Shown: positions 31,441 to 39,392 of the stretch, one piece after another
How the letters are laid out: each line of letters begins with the position of its first letter
Numbering within the stretch: position 1 is the first letter of the stretch
Source: Yimella lutea
GTDB lineage: Bacteria; Actinomycetota; Actinomycetes; Actinomycetales; Dermatophilaceae
NCBI RefSeq assembly: GCF_006715095.1
Contig: NZ_VFMO01000001.1
Location: 2,170,001-2,234,000 of the forward strand
Reading direction: 5' to 3'
DNA length: 64,000 nt
Notes under the pieces: generated by a model
Told to the model about the DNA's origin: nothing
The model's database searches: none
Seen by the model: only the letters and a program-made list of their open reading frames with translations
Position numbers and translations under genes: made by a program

Positions 31441-32724
31441 TCAGTGACCGACGACAGCCGAGCGAACGCGCCGGTGCAGGTCACGCTCACGAGCGGTGAT
31501 CTGCGGCATGTCGCCGCGCCAGCCGCCGTCGTGAACCCACGTCAGGTGAGCGATGTGCCGTGACAGCATCACGCACAGCCGCCCGGTATCGGCGTGGTGA
31601 TCCGAGACGTGCCCACCGGCCAGCGGGTCGACGGCGACGGTCGCCGGCCACTGCCCACCCTGAATCTCATCGGCGGTTCCGACGGTGGACCGGCCAAGTC
31701 CGGCGACGTTCATCCGTGCTGTCAGGGCCGTCACCTGCGAGCGGGTCGCGGCGCAGACGACGATGTCCTTGGCTTCGATCGGGCGGGAGGTTCCGTCCGG
31801 GGCCGAGTAGGTCTTTCCGATTAGACGCTTGGCGGCCCGCACGGTGGCGTCCATCAGCATCGGGTCGGTCGGTGACTGCGGGGAGTGGGCCAGCAGTTCT
31901 TCGAGTTCGTCGTGGCCCTCGATGCCAGCGTCCGGGCGGCACGAGGTGAAGTCGAAGGAGTAGAGCGGAGCGATTGCATCGGTGGTGTCCTGACCGAGCC
32001 GGTACGTCGAGGGCAGTGAAGCCGTCCAGACGTCCTCTCGTTCCAGCAACCGGGCAGCGAACGAGCGATGCGGTGCCAGGGCGCCCCACGCATAGGTGTT
32101 CACCGGGACGACCGGGCCGATCTGTCCGGGGTCACCGACCGCGATGATCTGATCGAAACCGGCTGCGGCTGAGGCACCGCACTCGGTGGTGACTTGGTAC
32201 GACTCGTCGACGATCAACAACCGGCCTCCGTGCTTGGTGAGCTTGAGACTGTCGAGGGTCTTGACGATGATCGGTGCGCGCATGGCGGAGCGCCCTTTGG
32301 AGTCGACGTAACCGGCAGGGGCGACCTTGTCCGCGCGGACGGAGGGCGTGCCGTCGGGTAGCCAGTCCTCCCGCTTGACCCCGCGCATTTCCAGGTCGAC
32401 GTCCTTCGGGTCGATCAGGAGTGCCAGCCGCCGGGCGAGATCCTTGGCCTGAGCGCGGCGGGGGACAGCGATCATCACCGGCAGACCGAGACGGCCGTGC
32501 AGGTAGGAAGCGAGGTGGGTGATGAGCGTCGTCTTACCTCCACCGGGAGGGGAGTTGACGACGATCGCACGGGTGCCGGCGGCGCACTGGTAGAGCACCT
32601 GAGCGGTGACGCTTCCGGCGACCAACTTGACCGGTTCGTAAGGGTTCTGCTGGGCAGTCTCGGTCTCGGGGTCGTGCGTGATGGCAACGTCGGGCAGGTC
32701 AAGATCGCGGATTCCGATGGGCAT
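31441..32724 (-). CDS. superfamily 1-like helicase/ATPase
   Basis: A 427-residue P-loop protein. Walker A is NSPPGGGKTTLITHL near residue 49, and motif Ia is MIAVPRRAQAKDLARRL near 78. A Walker B-like LLIVDESYQVT comes near 165, followed by IAVGDPGQIGPVVPV, which is the DQAQ/GDxxQ motif III of superfamily 1. STYRLGQDTTDAI (motif IV) and GTADEIQGGQWPATVAVDP near 355 with LCVMLSR (motifs V and VI) complete the set. It resembles AAA_30/UvrD-type enzymes but is short. ATG 32724 is chosen because the 11-mer (32731-32741) precedes it by 6 bases. It lies between the MoxR gene and the divergent VWA gene. Confidence 0.85.
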   Translation of the reverse strand: MPIGIRDLDLPDVAITHDPETETAQQNPYEPVKLVAGSVTAQVLYQCAAGTRAIVVNSPPGGGKTTLITHLASYLHGRLGLPVMIAVPRRAQAKDLARRLALLIDPKDVDLEMRGVKREDWLPDGTPSVRADKVAPAGYVDSKGRSAMRAPIIVKTLDSLKLTKHGGRLLIVDESYQVTTECGASAAAGFDQIIAVGDPGQIGPVVPVNTYAWGALAPHRSFAARLLEREDVWTASLPSTYRLGQDTTDAIAPLYSFDFTSCRPDAGIEGHDELEELLAHSPQSPTDPMLMDATVRAAKRLIGKTYSAPDGTSRPIEAKDIVVCAATRSQVTALTARMNVAGLGRSTVGTADEIQGGQWPATVAVDPLAGGHVSDHHADTGRLCVMLSRHIAHLTWVHDGGWRGDMPQITARERDLHRRVRSAVVGH

Positions 32725-32730
32725 AACTGG

Positions 32731-32741
32731 ACGGTGCGACG
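32731..32741 (-). promoter_or_regulatory. start-associated 11-mer
   Basis: Six bases upstream of ATG 32724 (SF1 helicase). It is divergent from the copy at 32774. Confidence 0.88.
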
Positions 32742-32773
32742 CTCGGCGTTGGACAGTAGCGTCGGACGATAGA

Positions 32774-32784
32774 CGTCGCACCGT
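32774..32784 (+). promoter_or_regulatory. start-associated 11-mer
   Basis: Seven bases upstream of ATG 32792 (metallopeptidase/VWA protein). The 32 bases between it and the divergent copy leave little room for two classical promoters. Confidence 0.88.
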
Positions 32785-32791
32785 TGAGGGC

Positions 32792-34174
32792 ATGACCATC
32801 CGTGCAATGACCCCCGAGGAGCGCCTGCGCTTCGGCTTCTGGCGTGACCAAGCATCCGACCTCATGCCCTACTTGTCCCCTATCCTGTTCAAGTTTCGCC
32901 CGATCGTCACCGACGAGGTGGACTCGTTCGCCGTCGATGAGGGGTTGCGCTGCTACGTCAACACCGAGCGCGTCAAGGACTGGTCCCCGAAACTGCTCGC
33001 CACGGCGTTGCTACATGAGTGCGGGCACGTGTGGTCCGAGCACGCTGCACGCGCCCGCGAGCTGGGCGTTTCCGGCTCGCAGCAGCACCAAGACTGGAAC
33101 GCCGGGGCCGACATGGCGATCAACGACGACCTCCTGGACGCCGGTCTGACCGAGATCAAGGACTTCCTACTGCCGAGCCTCATCAGTCAGCCGAACCACC
33201 AGGAAGCCGAGCACTATTACGGGGTGATCCGGGCCAAGCGTGCCGCCCAGCAGAAACAGCAGGCACCGCAGCAGCAGTCCGGACAACCGGCGCAGGATGC
33301 TCCTGGAAACGGTGGTGACCAGCCGGATTCGACTGATGAGGGACAGCAGGACTCAACGACGAACGGATCGAACGGCGAGCAGTCCCCGCAGGATTACACC
33401 GGGTGCGGTTCGGTGAGCGGTAACGGCGCACCGTGCGAACTACCCGACGACGGTGGAGCCCTGGGTGCCGAGTCGAAGGCGGCCTCAGTGGCCGACGTGT
33501 CCGACACCCTGGATCAGGTGGCGTACGAAATCGAGAAGCACGTCCGGGTCCACGGCCGCGGAAGCATCCCCGGCGGGTTGAGCGACTTCATGGACAACCG
33601 GCTCGAACCGCCGAAGGTGCCCTGGCGCACCGAACTGTCGTCCTTCGTGCGCCGCACGATCCACGTCGGTGGGCGCGGTCGTCGCAGCACCAACCGGCCG
33701 AACCGTCGCCGGAACAACATCACGCTCGGCGGTCAACGAGTCATCGTTCCGGGCACGGTCAAGCCGGTGCTGCGTATCGCGCTCATCAGGGACACCTCCG
33801 GGTCGATGTCCGTCGAGGATTTGCAGATGGTCGGCAACGAGGTTGAAGGTGTCGCCAGGGCAGTCGGCATCAAGGGTCCGAACCTGCTGGTGATCGACGT
33901 GGACTCACACGCTCACCCGCCTCGCCCGTACGCCGGTGCAGCCACGCTGAACATCGTGCAGGGGCGCGGTGGAACGGACATGAGTGCGGGCCTAGCGGTG
34001 GCCGGCGAACTGTCACCGGCACCGACCCTGGTGATCGTCTGCACCGACGGAATCACCGGGTGGCCGAACGACGAACCGCCGTTCCCGGTCGTTGGGTGCT
34101 TCATCGGTAAGGCGTCCGAGCGGTACGCGAAGGGGGCTCCGCACTGGATGCACACCGTGGTTGTTGAGGACTGA
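32792..34174 (+). CDS. DUF2201-type putative metallopeptidase with VWA-like domain
   Basis: A 460-residue protein. Residues 10-145 form a metallopeptidase-like domain with LLHECGHVWSEHA near 71 (HExxH-like, HECGH) and DWNAGADMAIND near 102. A Gln/Asp/Gly-rich linker with a few cysteines follows. The C-terminal 170 residues are a VWA-like domain (IALIRDTSGSMSVED near 332, with a DxSGS MIDAS motif, then GRGGTDMSAGL and VIVCTDGITGW). Such proteins pair with MoxR ATPases, and one is encoded 1.4 kb away. The 11-mer is 7 bases before ATG 32792. The substrate is unknown. Confidence 0.85.
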   Translation: MTIRAMTPEERLRFGFWRDQASDLMPYLSPILFKFRPIVTDEVDSFAVDEGLRCYVNTERVKDWSPKLLATALLHECGHVWSEHAARARELGVSGSQQHQDWNAGADMAINDDLLDAGLTEIKDFLLPSLISQPNHQEAEHYYGVIRAKRAAQQKQQAPQQQSGQPAQDAPGNGGDQPDSTDEGQQDSTTNGSNGEQSPQDYTGCGSVSGNGAPCELPDDGGALGAESKAASVADVSDTLDQVAYEIEKHVRVHGRGSIPGGLSDFMDNRLEPPKVPWRTELSSFVRRTIHVGGRGRRSTNRPNRRRNNITLGGQRVIVPGTVKPVLRIALIRDTSGSMSVEDLQMVGNEVEGVARAVGIKGPNLLVIDVDSHAHPPRPYAGAATLNIVQGRGGTDMSAGLAVAGELSPAPTLVIVCTDGITGWPNDEPPFPVVGCFIGKASERYAKGAPHWMHTVVVED

Positions 34175-34195
34175 GCCGCCCCGCCGGACGCGCAG

Positions 34196-34206
34196 CGTCG
34201 CACCGT
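34196..34206 (+). promoter_or_regulatory. start-associated 11-mer
   Basis: Six bases upstream of ATG 34213, in the 38-base gap after the VWA gene. Confidence 0.87.
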
Positions 34207-34212
34207 ACGGTC

Positions 34213-35328
34213 ATGCCTTCCACCTACGCCGAAGAAATGCGCGACCTGTCTCTGGCCGAAGTTGCTGCCGGGCGAAAGCCTTTGCGCCGCACCGAGTTCG
34301 GCGGAACGACCAAGACGACGACGGGGTGCACAGACATTCTCGTTGAAATCGGGCGACGTGGCATCGACCCGTCCGTAGTGGCCGCCACCGAAAGCATCAC
34401 CGAGACGGGTCCGAAGTCGATCCGGCTCGTGTTCCCCAGCAACGTCGAGGTCGCGGCGTTGTGCGCCCGGCTGCACAAGTCCGGACGGGACGGACTCGAG
34501 CACATTGTGAACGTCTCTACGTCGTTCGCGGTGTCGAGTCGCTGCGTGGTGCTGACCCGCGCCTTGGAGCAGGCGTACTGGCTGCCGGCTGGGGCGCCGA
34601 ACACCATCGCAGTGTGGCGCGCCATCCTCGGTATCGCACCCGGGGTGTCGAGCGCGGACGCTCTGACCCGGTTGGCCGCGATGGTCACCCCGTCGCCGCA
34701 GGAAGACCCGAACCGCACCGTGATCGTCAGCGACACCGGTTCCGAGGTGAAGTACAAGAGCTGGACGGAGGCGCTGCTGGATTACATGGCTCGCATCGAA
34801 CTGTGCTCGCTCGACGAGGTGAAGTTCGCCCGAACGACCAACGCAGCCGCTCAGCAGTACCGGGCCTCGTGCCAGGTGGCCGAGCACTGGACGGCTGCCC
34901 TGTCGCTCGACCCGTCGGGACGCGCGGAACTGATCGAGTCCGGTCACTGCGTGGAGGTCGAACTGCCGCAGGACCGTAGCGGCAACCTCGTACTTCCGCT
35001 GGCCGACGAGCACACAGCGTGCAAGATCAAGGCCGGGAACGCGGTACGCATCGTCGGGCAGCCCGGCGACCCGGTGGTGAACGCGACGGTGACAGACATC
35101 GACTACATCAACGACCGGCTGGAGTTGACCGTCCGTCCGTCGCGGGGATCGAAGATCGTGCTGGACCGGATGCCTGCCGAGGTCATTCTGGCGCCGGCCC
35201 CGTTCGGGTCGGTGGGGATGCCACCGAACTCAGCGAGCAAGTGGGGTACGAAGTGGAGTTCATCGCCCGCCCTGGACGCGATCGACATGCCCGTCGATCT
35301 GCTGCTGGCCGGAGCACCGACGCAGTGA
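34213..35328 (+). CDS. element protein of unknown function, next to the VWA gene
   Basis: A 371-residue soluble protein with no motif I recognise. It has an N-terminal charged stretch (YAEEMRDLSLAEVAAGRKPLRRTEFG), a central helical part (TSWTEALLDYMARIELCSLDEVKFART-like), and a C-terminal beta-rich region (VEVELPQDRSGNLVLPLADEHTACKIKAGNAVRIVGQPGDPVVNATVTDIDYINDRLELTV). That region resembles an SH3- or OB-like barrel. It follows the VWA gene by 38 bases in the same direction and ends before a terminator, so it likely belongs to the same functional unit. Confidence 0.7.
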   Translation: MPSTYAEEMRDLSLAEVAAGRKPLRRTEFGGTTKTTTGCTDILVEIGRRGIDPSVVAATESITETGPKSIRLVFPSNVEVAALCARLHKSGRDGLEHIVNVSTSFAVSSRCVVLTRALEQAYWLPAGAPNTIAVWRAILGIAPGVSSADALTRLAAMVTPSPQEDPNRTVIVSDTGSEVKYKSWTEALLDYMARIELCSLDEVKFARTTNAAAQQYRASCQVAEHWTAALSLDPSGRAELIESGHCVEVELPQDRSGNLVLPLADEHTACKIKAGNAVRIVGQPGDPVVNATVTDIDYINDRLELTVRPSRGSKIVLDRMPAEVILAPAPFGSVGMPPNSASKWGTKWSSSPALDAIDMPVDLLLAGAPTQ

Positions 35329-35351
35329 CCTGAATGGTCACCTCTGGCAAC

Positions 35352-35388
35352 ATGCAGTCCGCGTACCGAGTTGGTACGCGGGCTGCAT
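35352..35388. terminator. terminator between convergent genes
   Basis: ATGCAGTCCGCGTACC (35352-35367) pairs with the reverse at 35373-35388, with one G-T pair and a 5-base loop. It lies between stops at 35328 and 35409. Confidence 0.85.
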
Positions 35389-35408
35389 TGTGCTGCAAGG
35401 TTATTGCA

Positions 35409-37730
35409 CTAGGCGGCTTCGAATCCGGTGCGATGCTCGATCAGCCACGTTGTCGCCTCGTCCATAAAGCGCAGCTTGTGCTGCATGTGGGTGAGGGCCG
35501 ACAGGTAGGTCTGCCGGATGTTGGCCTTCTGAGCGATCGCAGTGCCGCCGAGTAGGCGAGGATCGAGCACCGCGATCATCCCGGTGTCAGTTGCCCGACG
35601 AATCAACCGGCCCGCTGCCTGCTGCAGCAACAGCTTTGCGTCCGAGACGTAGACCAGCTCATCAGCCGTCCACTTCGACATGCCGCTGGAGGCCATGATC
35701 GAGGCGACGCGCGCGTCGTCGACCGGGTTGCCGGCGGTGCGCGGGATGCGGTCGATGATGACCAGCGAGCAGGTCTGCCCAGGAGCGTCCACGCCCGTCA
35801 TGAGTGACCGGGTGCCGACCAGGACGCTGTGGTGGTCGGTGCGCCAGTCGTCGAGCGCCTGCCGAACCGGAACGCCGTCCCACTGACTGTGCACTGTGAT
35901 GTGGTTGGCCCCCGCCGTGCGCAACGCGGCACGCAGATGCTCGACGTAGGCGATACCAGCCGTCTTGGTCGTTGCCAGCACGAGGGCGGACCCGTCGTTG
36001 GCGAGGACCAGCTCGGCGATCTTCGGTGCAGCCCAAGCGGCGTGCTGACCGGTGACGAACCGTCCGCCAAGACCGGTGAGTGCTGCCAGGTCGTCGGCGT
36101 TGATGGCCGGCACGAACAGCGCCGACGCAGCGAATGCCACCTCGAACGGTGAGTCGTAGACCACCGGTGCCACCGACATTCCAGCCTGGCGGGCGAACCC
36201 GTCGGGCAGGGTGGCGGACACCATCGTCACCGACACCGGGTAGCTGCCGTCCAGGTCGAGACGGTGATCCTCGATCAGTCCGTCGTCGATCCATTGTTCG
36301 TGCGCGGTCGCCTTGAACAGATTGGCCCGCAGCATCGGTCCGACGTCGATCGGCGACATCTTGACCGCGAGGTTCTCGGCGTCCAGCCACCGGGCGGTGC
36401 CGATCTCGGTCTTGTTCGCACTGCCGACATTCCCGATCAGTTCGGTCAGGTCGGAGGCGAGGTGTCGTACCTTCGCAGCTTCGGCGTGCCGACTGATCGT
36501 GGCCGGGTCGGGCAGGTTTCCTCGCGCGGACTTCGCCCACTCGATGATGAGCTCGGTGACGTCCTGTAGAGGCATGTCGTTTTCGGTCAGATTGACCACC
36601 GCGGATCCGCGGCCACCGCGCGCAGCGATGTACTGCGCGAGTACGTGGTCGACCGACTCGGCGACGGCGAACCCGTCGTCACCGGCGCTGGAGTCAACGA
36701 CGATCCGGTTGATCCGCTTGGACAGTGAGCGGATGCGCTGGCCGGAAACTGAGATCGCCCCGGTATCGCGGACGATGCGGGGCAGTTCGTGGGCCTCATC
36801 GACGACCAGGTGGTCGATCATCCCGAACCGCTTGGATCCCAGCACCACGGGAGCCCCGGTGGTGGCCTGGATCGCCAGCAGCTTGTGGTTGGTCACCAGG
36901 ACGTCGGCATCGGCAGCGACCTTACGGCTGGCCGCCGGTGCGCAGACCTCGCCGAAGTTGCAGTTCGCGGTGCCGGGGCAACCGGATGCGGTGATGGATG
37001 CATGGACCCACAGGTCGGCGGTGACGTCGAGATGGTGAATGTCGTGGTGCGCCGGATCGTTGGTGGCGCAGGTTTGCTCCAGCAGCCGGAACAACGGCAG
37101 CGCGGGAACCTTCTCTGTGCCGATCAGGACGTGTGCGTCCTTGGTGGCCCGGACCGACTCGCGCACCGTCGGCGTGCGCCCCTGCAGGAACGCCCGGACG
37201 GTCGCCTTGCCGATGATGCCCTTGCGTCCGGTAGCGAACTCGGTCAGTCGCTGCAGACCGGGAAGCAGGCTGGCGAGCTGTTCAGGGGTGGTGGCCTCGA
37301 CGTCGGAGATCTCCTCGATCGTCGCGGAGACGGTCGCTGCGCAGACGTAGTTACCCCACCCCTTCAAGACGGCTCCGGTCGGCAGCGACCCGGTGACGTC
37401 CTCCACCGCGTGCGCGATCAGCGGAAGGTCACGGTCGACGACCTGTGCCTGCAGCGACAGAGACTCGGTCGAGATGACGGTGCGTTCTCCGCGCTCGGCG
37501 GCAGCAAGCAGCGCTGGGGCGAGGTAGGCAAGCGACTTTCCCAACCCGGTGGGCGCTGCGCCGAGAACTTGAGTCGGACCCTGCGCAGCGACCGAGGTCG
37601 CCGACAGCATGGCGTCCTGGATGCGATCGGACAGGTCGGCCTGGGGAGGGCGAGGCTGGTCGGCGGCTCCACCGGTGATGCGCCGCACGGCGGCGGACAG
37701 CACTTCGGGCAGAAGGTTCGTGTCGGTCAT
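35409..37730 (-). CDS. DinG/XPD-type superfamily 2 helicase
   Basis: A 773-residue helicase with Walker A GAAPTGLGKSLAYL near residue 57 and the DEAH box VVDEAHELPR near 315. C-terminal motifs read VGTRSLMTGVDAPGQTC and LLQQAAGRLIRRATDTGMIAVLDPR. A cysteine set (EQTCATND, then GCPGTANCNFGEVC near 255-280) fits the iron-sulfur cluster of DinG/XPD enzymes, which unwind 5'-3'. ATG 37730 is chosen because GGAGA lies 6 bases upstream; the frame extends to 37784 over the previous gene's stop. Unlike most neighbours it has a normal ribosome-binding site and no 11-mer. Confidence 0.9.
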   Translation of the reverse strand: MTDTNLLPEVLSAAVRRITGGAADQPRPPQADLSDRIQDAMLSATSVAAQGPTQVLGAAPTGLGKSLAYLAPALLAAAERGERTVISTESLSLQAQVVDRDLPLIAHAVEDVTGSLPTGAVLKGWGNYVCAATVSATIEEISDVEATTPEQLASLLPGLQRLTEFATGRKGIIGKATVRAFLQGRTPTVRESVRATKDAHVLIGTEKVPALPLFRLLEQTCATNDPAHHDIHHLDVTADLWVHASITASGCPGTANCNFGEVCAPAASRKVAADADVLVTNHKLLAIQATTGAPVVLGSKRFGMIDHLVVDEAHELPRIVRDTGAISVSGQRIRSLSKRINRIVVDSSAGDDGFAVAESVDHVLAQYIAARGGRGSAVVNLTENDMPLQDVTELIIEWAKSARGNLPDPATISRHAEAAKVRHLASDLTELIGNVGSANKTEIGTARWLDAENLAVKMSPIDVGPMLRANLFKATAHEQWIDDGLIEDHRLDLDGSYPVSVTMVSATLPDGFARQAGMSVAPVVYDSPFEVAFAASALFVPAINADDLAALTGLGGRFVTGQHAAWAAPKIAELVLANDGSALVLATTKTAGIAYVEHLRAALRTAGANHITVHSQWDGVPVRQALDDWRTDHHSVLVGTRSLMTGVDAPGQTCSLVIIDRIPRTAGNPVDDARVASIMASSGMSKWTADELVYVSDAKLLLQQAAGRLIRRATDTGMIAVLDPRLLGGTAIAQKANIRQTYLSALTHMQHKLRFMDEATTWLIEHRTGFEAA

Positions 37731-37773
37731 GGCAGTCTCCGGTGACGATGGGGCAGATGGTCGGCTCGGAGAC

Positions 37774-38115
37774 TCAGGCCGCATCGTCGTCCTGGTCGCC
37801 TGTCAGGGACGAGGCCCACATGACCCACCGGATCTCCTCGAGGTTCGAGCAGACGGCGTCGATGCAGTGCATGTCGGCCCCGGTGTGACCTTGTTCGGCG
37901 TGGTGGGACTCAACCGCGACCTCGACGTGTTCGAGCTTCAGCCCCGACGGCAGGTCATCGCCGAATCGGCGCGGGTGCACGGCGTCCAGAGAGTCGGTGT
38001 GGCGGGCGATGAAGGCACACAGCGGGTGTCCGCAGGCGCCGGCGGTGTTCGTGTGCTGCGCGACGTGGACGTCGTCGACGGCTTGGTACAGGGTGAGTGC
38101 GGCAGGGATCGGCAT
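37774..38115 (-). CDS. Cys/His-rich small protein, paralogue 1
   Basis: A 113-residue protein related to the gene at 38279. Both have a first motif (YQAVDDVHVAQHTNTAGACGHPLCAF here) and a second motif 70 residues later (HHAEQGHTGADMHCIDAVCSNLEEIRW), giving paired Cys and His residues that could bind zinc. It overlaps or abuts the DinG-like gene downstream. The 11-mer at 38122-38132 precedes ATG 38115 by 6 bases. No known family; the function is unknown. Confidence 0.7.
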   Translation of the reverse strand: MPIPAALTLYQAVDDVHVAQHTNTAGACGHPLCAFIARHTDSLDAVHPRRFGDDLPSGLKLEHVEVAVESHHAEQGHTGADMHCIDAVCSNLEEIRWVMWASSLTGDQDDDAA

Positions 38116-38121
38116 GTCTTG

Positions 38122-38132
38122 ACGGTGCGACG
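38122..38132 (-). promoter_or_regulatory. start-associated 11-mer
   Basis: Six bases upstream of ATG 38115 (Cys/His paralogue 1). Confidence 0.87.
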
Positions 38133-38158
38133 TGCCGTTCGCTCCGCTCCCTGTTCTG

Positions 38159-38278
38159 TTACCCCTGGGCCTGTTTCGCGATTCGACCCAGCGCGGCGGT
38201 GCCGTTGATCTGCAGGGCCGCGTCGATGGCGGGGATGTACCCGCTCAGATCAGGCGGTGAGTAGGCCTCGTCGTGCGT
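38159..38278 (-). other. in-frame open stretch after the stop of the 38279 gene
   Basis: Directly after the TAA of Cys/His paralogue 2, the same frame stays open for 39 more codons (YSPPDLSGYIPAIDAALQ, then INGTAALGRIAKQAQG) up to another TAA at 38159. It has protein-like composition but no start codon. It may be a readthrough extension, a gene end cut by a recent stop mutation, or chance. Confidence 0.35.
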
Positions 38279-38605
38279 TTACGCGACGAGGGCGTGGTGT
38301 CCGGGGACGCACAGGAGGGCGTTGTGCCGAATCTCGGAGATGTTCCGGCAGATCTCGTCGGTGCAGCACCAGGCCGCTCCGTCGTGATCCTTGGAGTCGT
38401 GGTGCATGTAGCCCATGACGTCGAGGGTCAACTCGAGGGTGTCGCGGTCGATGTCTTGGCGGTCGCCGTTCAGCATCCCCGCGAGGTCGCTGAACGATTC
38501 GCACAGCGGCTTGGAGCAGGAGGAGGCGGCGCCGGCGTGTTCGGTTTGGTGCAGGTCGGCGACGGATTCTTCGAGGCCGAGGTAGGCGGGGGTGGTGTTC
38601 ATCAT
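38279..38605 (-). CDS. Cys/His-rich small protein, paralogue 2
   Basis: A 108-residue paralogue of the 37774 gene: LEESVADLHQTEHAGAASSCSKPLCESF, then YMHHDSKDHDGAAWCCTDEICRNISEIR. The conserved pattern is VxDxH-x3-H, C-x2-PLC, HH...DH and C-x3-IC-x4-EIR. The tandem arrangement with separate leaders suggests local duplication and specialisation. The 11-mer (38612-38622) precedes ATG 38605 by 6 bases. The reading frame continues open past its stop. Confidence 0.7.
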   Translation of the reverse strand: MMNTTPAYLGLEESVADLHQTEHAGAASSCSKPLCESFSDLAGMLNGDRQDIDRDTLELTLDVMGYMHHDSKDHDGAAWCCTDEICRNISEIRHNALLCVPGHHALVA

Positions 38606-38611
38606 GTCCCC

Positions 38612-38622
38612 ACGGTGCGACG
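38612..38622 (-). promoter_or_regulatory. start-associated 11-mer
   Basis: Six bases upstream of ATG 38605 and 18 bases after the stop of the dNMP-kinase-like gene. This tight operon spacing is where a ribosome-binding site is expected. Confidence 0.88.
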
Positions 38623-38640
38623 GTTCGTTCGTTCGTCGGC

Positions 38641-39327
38641 TTACGCCGAGCGGCGGTCAGTGATCATCGGCTCGATGTACGCCCAGGCTGTCTGGAAGAC
38701 AGCATCGGCGTCTGCGGTGTCGGTGCCGATCCGCAACGTCCAATCGTCGCGGCCGTCCTGGATGATCTCGCCGAGGTGATTGCGGGCTTCGTCCGTCATC
38801 GGCTTGCCGTCGCGCGCAACCGCCCGACGGTCTTGCTCAGCGGGGGAGATATCGAGCCGGATCGTGGTAGCTCCGGCAGCCATCGCCAGGTTCGTCTCCG
38901 CGGGGAACCGTAGTCCGGTGAGCAGGACGTCCTGCCCGGCACCGGCCAGGCGCTGCGCGTCTTCGACCACACGGGCAGCCCAGTACCCGTCAGGGCGCCA
39001 TCCCATGCCGAACCGCTGCAGAACGGCACGCTGGAAGTCGGTGCGGACCGACAGGTCGAAGTCGTCCGGGGCCGCCGCCCACATGAGCTGTTCGAGTTCA
39101 GCGGCCTGCGACGGTTTGAGACCGACGACGGCATCACCGCGAGCTGCCTGATCGACGGCCGCTTGGGCCTCAACTCGGATCGAGTCGGAGAAGCCGACCT
39201 GCACAGCCGACCGACCGCGCGCAGTGAGCGCGGCGATGAGCCGCTCGGCGAGCGTGTCCTTGCCCGCGTACGCCTTGCCGTTGATGCCGATGATGATTCC
39301 GGGCACGCTGCGCGTGCTTGTGTGCAT
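38641..39327 (-). CDS. deoxynucleoside monophosphate kinase-like P-loop protein
   Basis: A 228-residue nucleotide kinase-type protein. The P-loop is IGINGKAYAGKDTLAERL near residue 13, and DVLLTGLRFPAETNLAMAAGATTIRLD near 137 resembles the base-selecting part of phage dNMP kinases. A basic, mobile lid region (AEQDRRAVARDGKPMTDEARNHLGE) follows. Phage T4-type enzymes of this group phosphorylate dNMPs. The exact substrate here is not readable. The 11-mer (39334-39344) precedes ATG 39327 by 6 bases. It was the downstream neighbour of the small gene now displaced by the IS481 transposon. Confidence 0.75.
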   Translation of the reverse strand: MHTSTRSVPGIIIGINGKAYAGKDTLAERLIAALTARGRSAVQVGFSDSIRVEAQAAVDQAARGDAVVGLKPSQAAELEQLMWAAAPDDFDLSVRTDFQRAVLQRFGMGWRPDGYWAARVVEDAQRLAGAGQDVLLTGLRFPAETNLAMAAGATTIRLDISPAEQDRRAVARDGKPMTDEARNHLGEIIQDGRDDWTLRIGTDTADADAVFQTAWAYIEPMITDRRSA

Positions 39328-39333
39328 GGACGA

Positions 39334-39344
39334 ACGGTGCGACG
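39334..39344 (-). promoter_or_regulatory. start-associated 11-mer
   Basis: Six bases upstream of ATG 39327 and 7 bases after the preceding stop codon. Confidence 0.88.
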
Positions 39345-39351
39345 GGTCGCT

Positions 39352-39386
39352 CAGAACGGGGCGTCCTTGGGGTTCACGAAGGGCCG
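39352..39386 (-). pseudogene. detached gene tail (PFVNPKDAPF) left of the IS481 transposon
   Basis: The 35 bases encode RPFVNPKDAPF and a stop. They repeat the tail of the gene at 43250-43528 across the transposon. Either two tandem related genes existed here, or the tail was duplicated during rearrangement. The CCTAGG target duplication follows directly. Confidence 0.7.
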
Positions 39387-39392
39387 CCTAGG

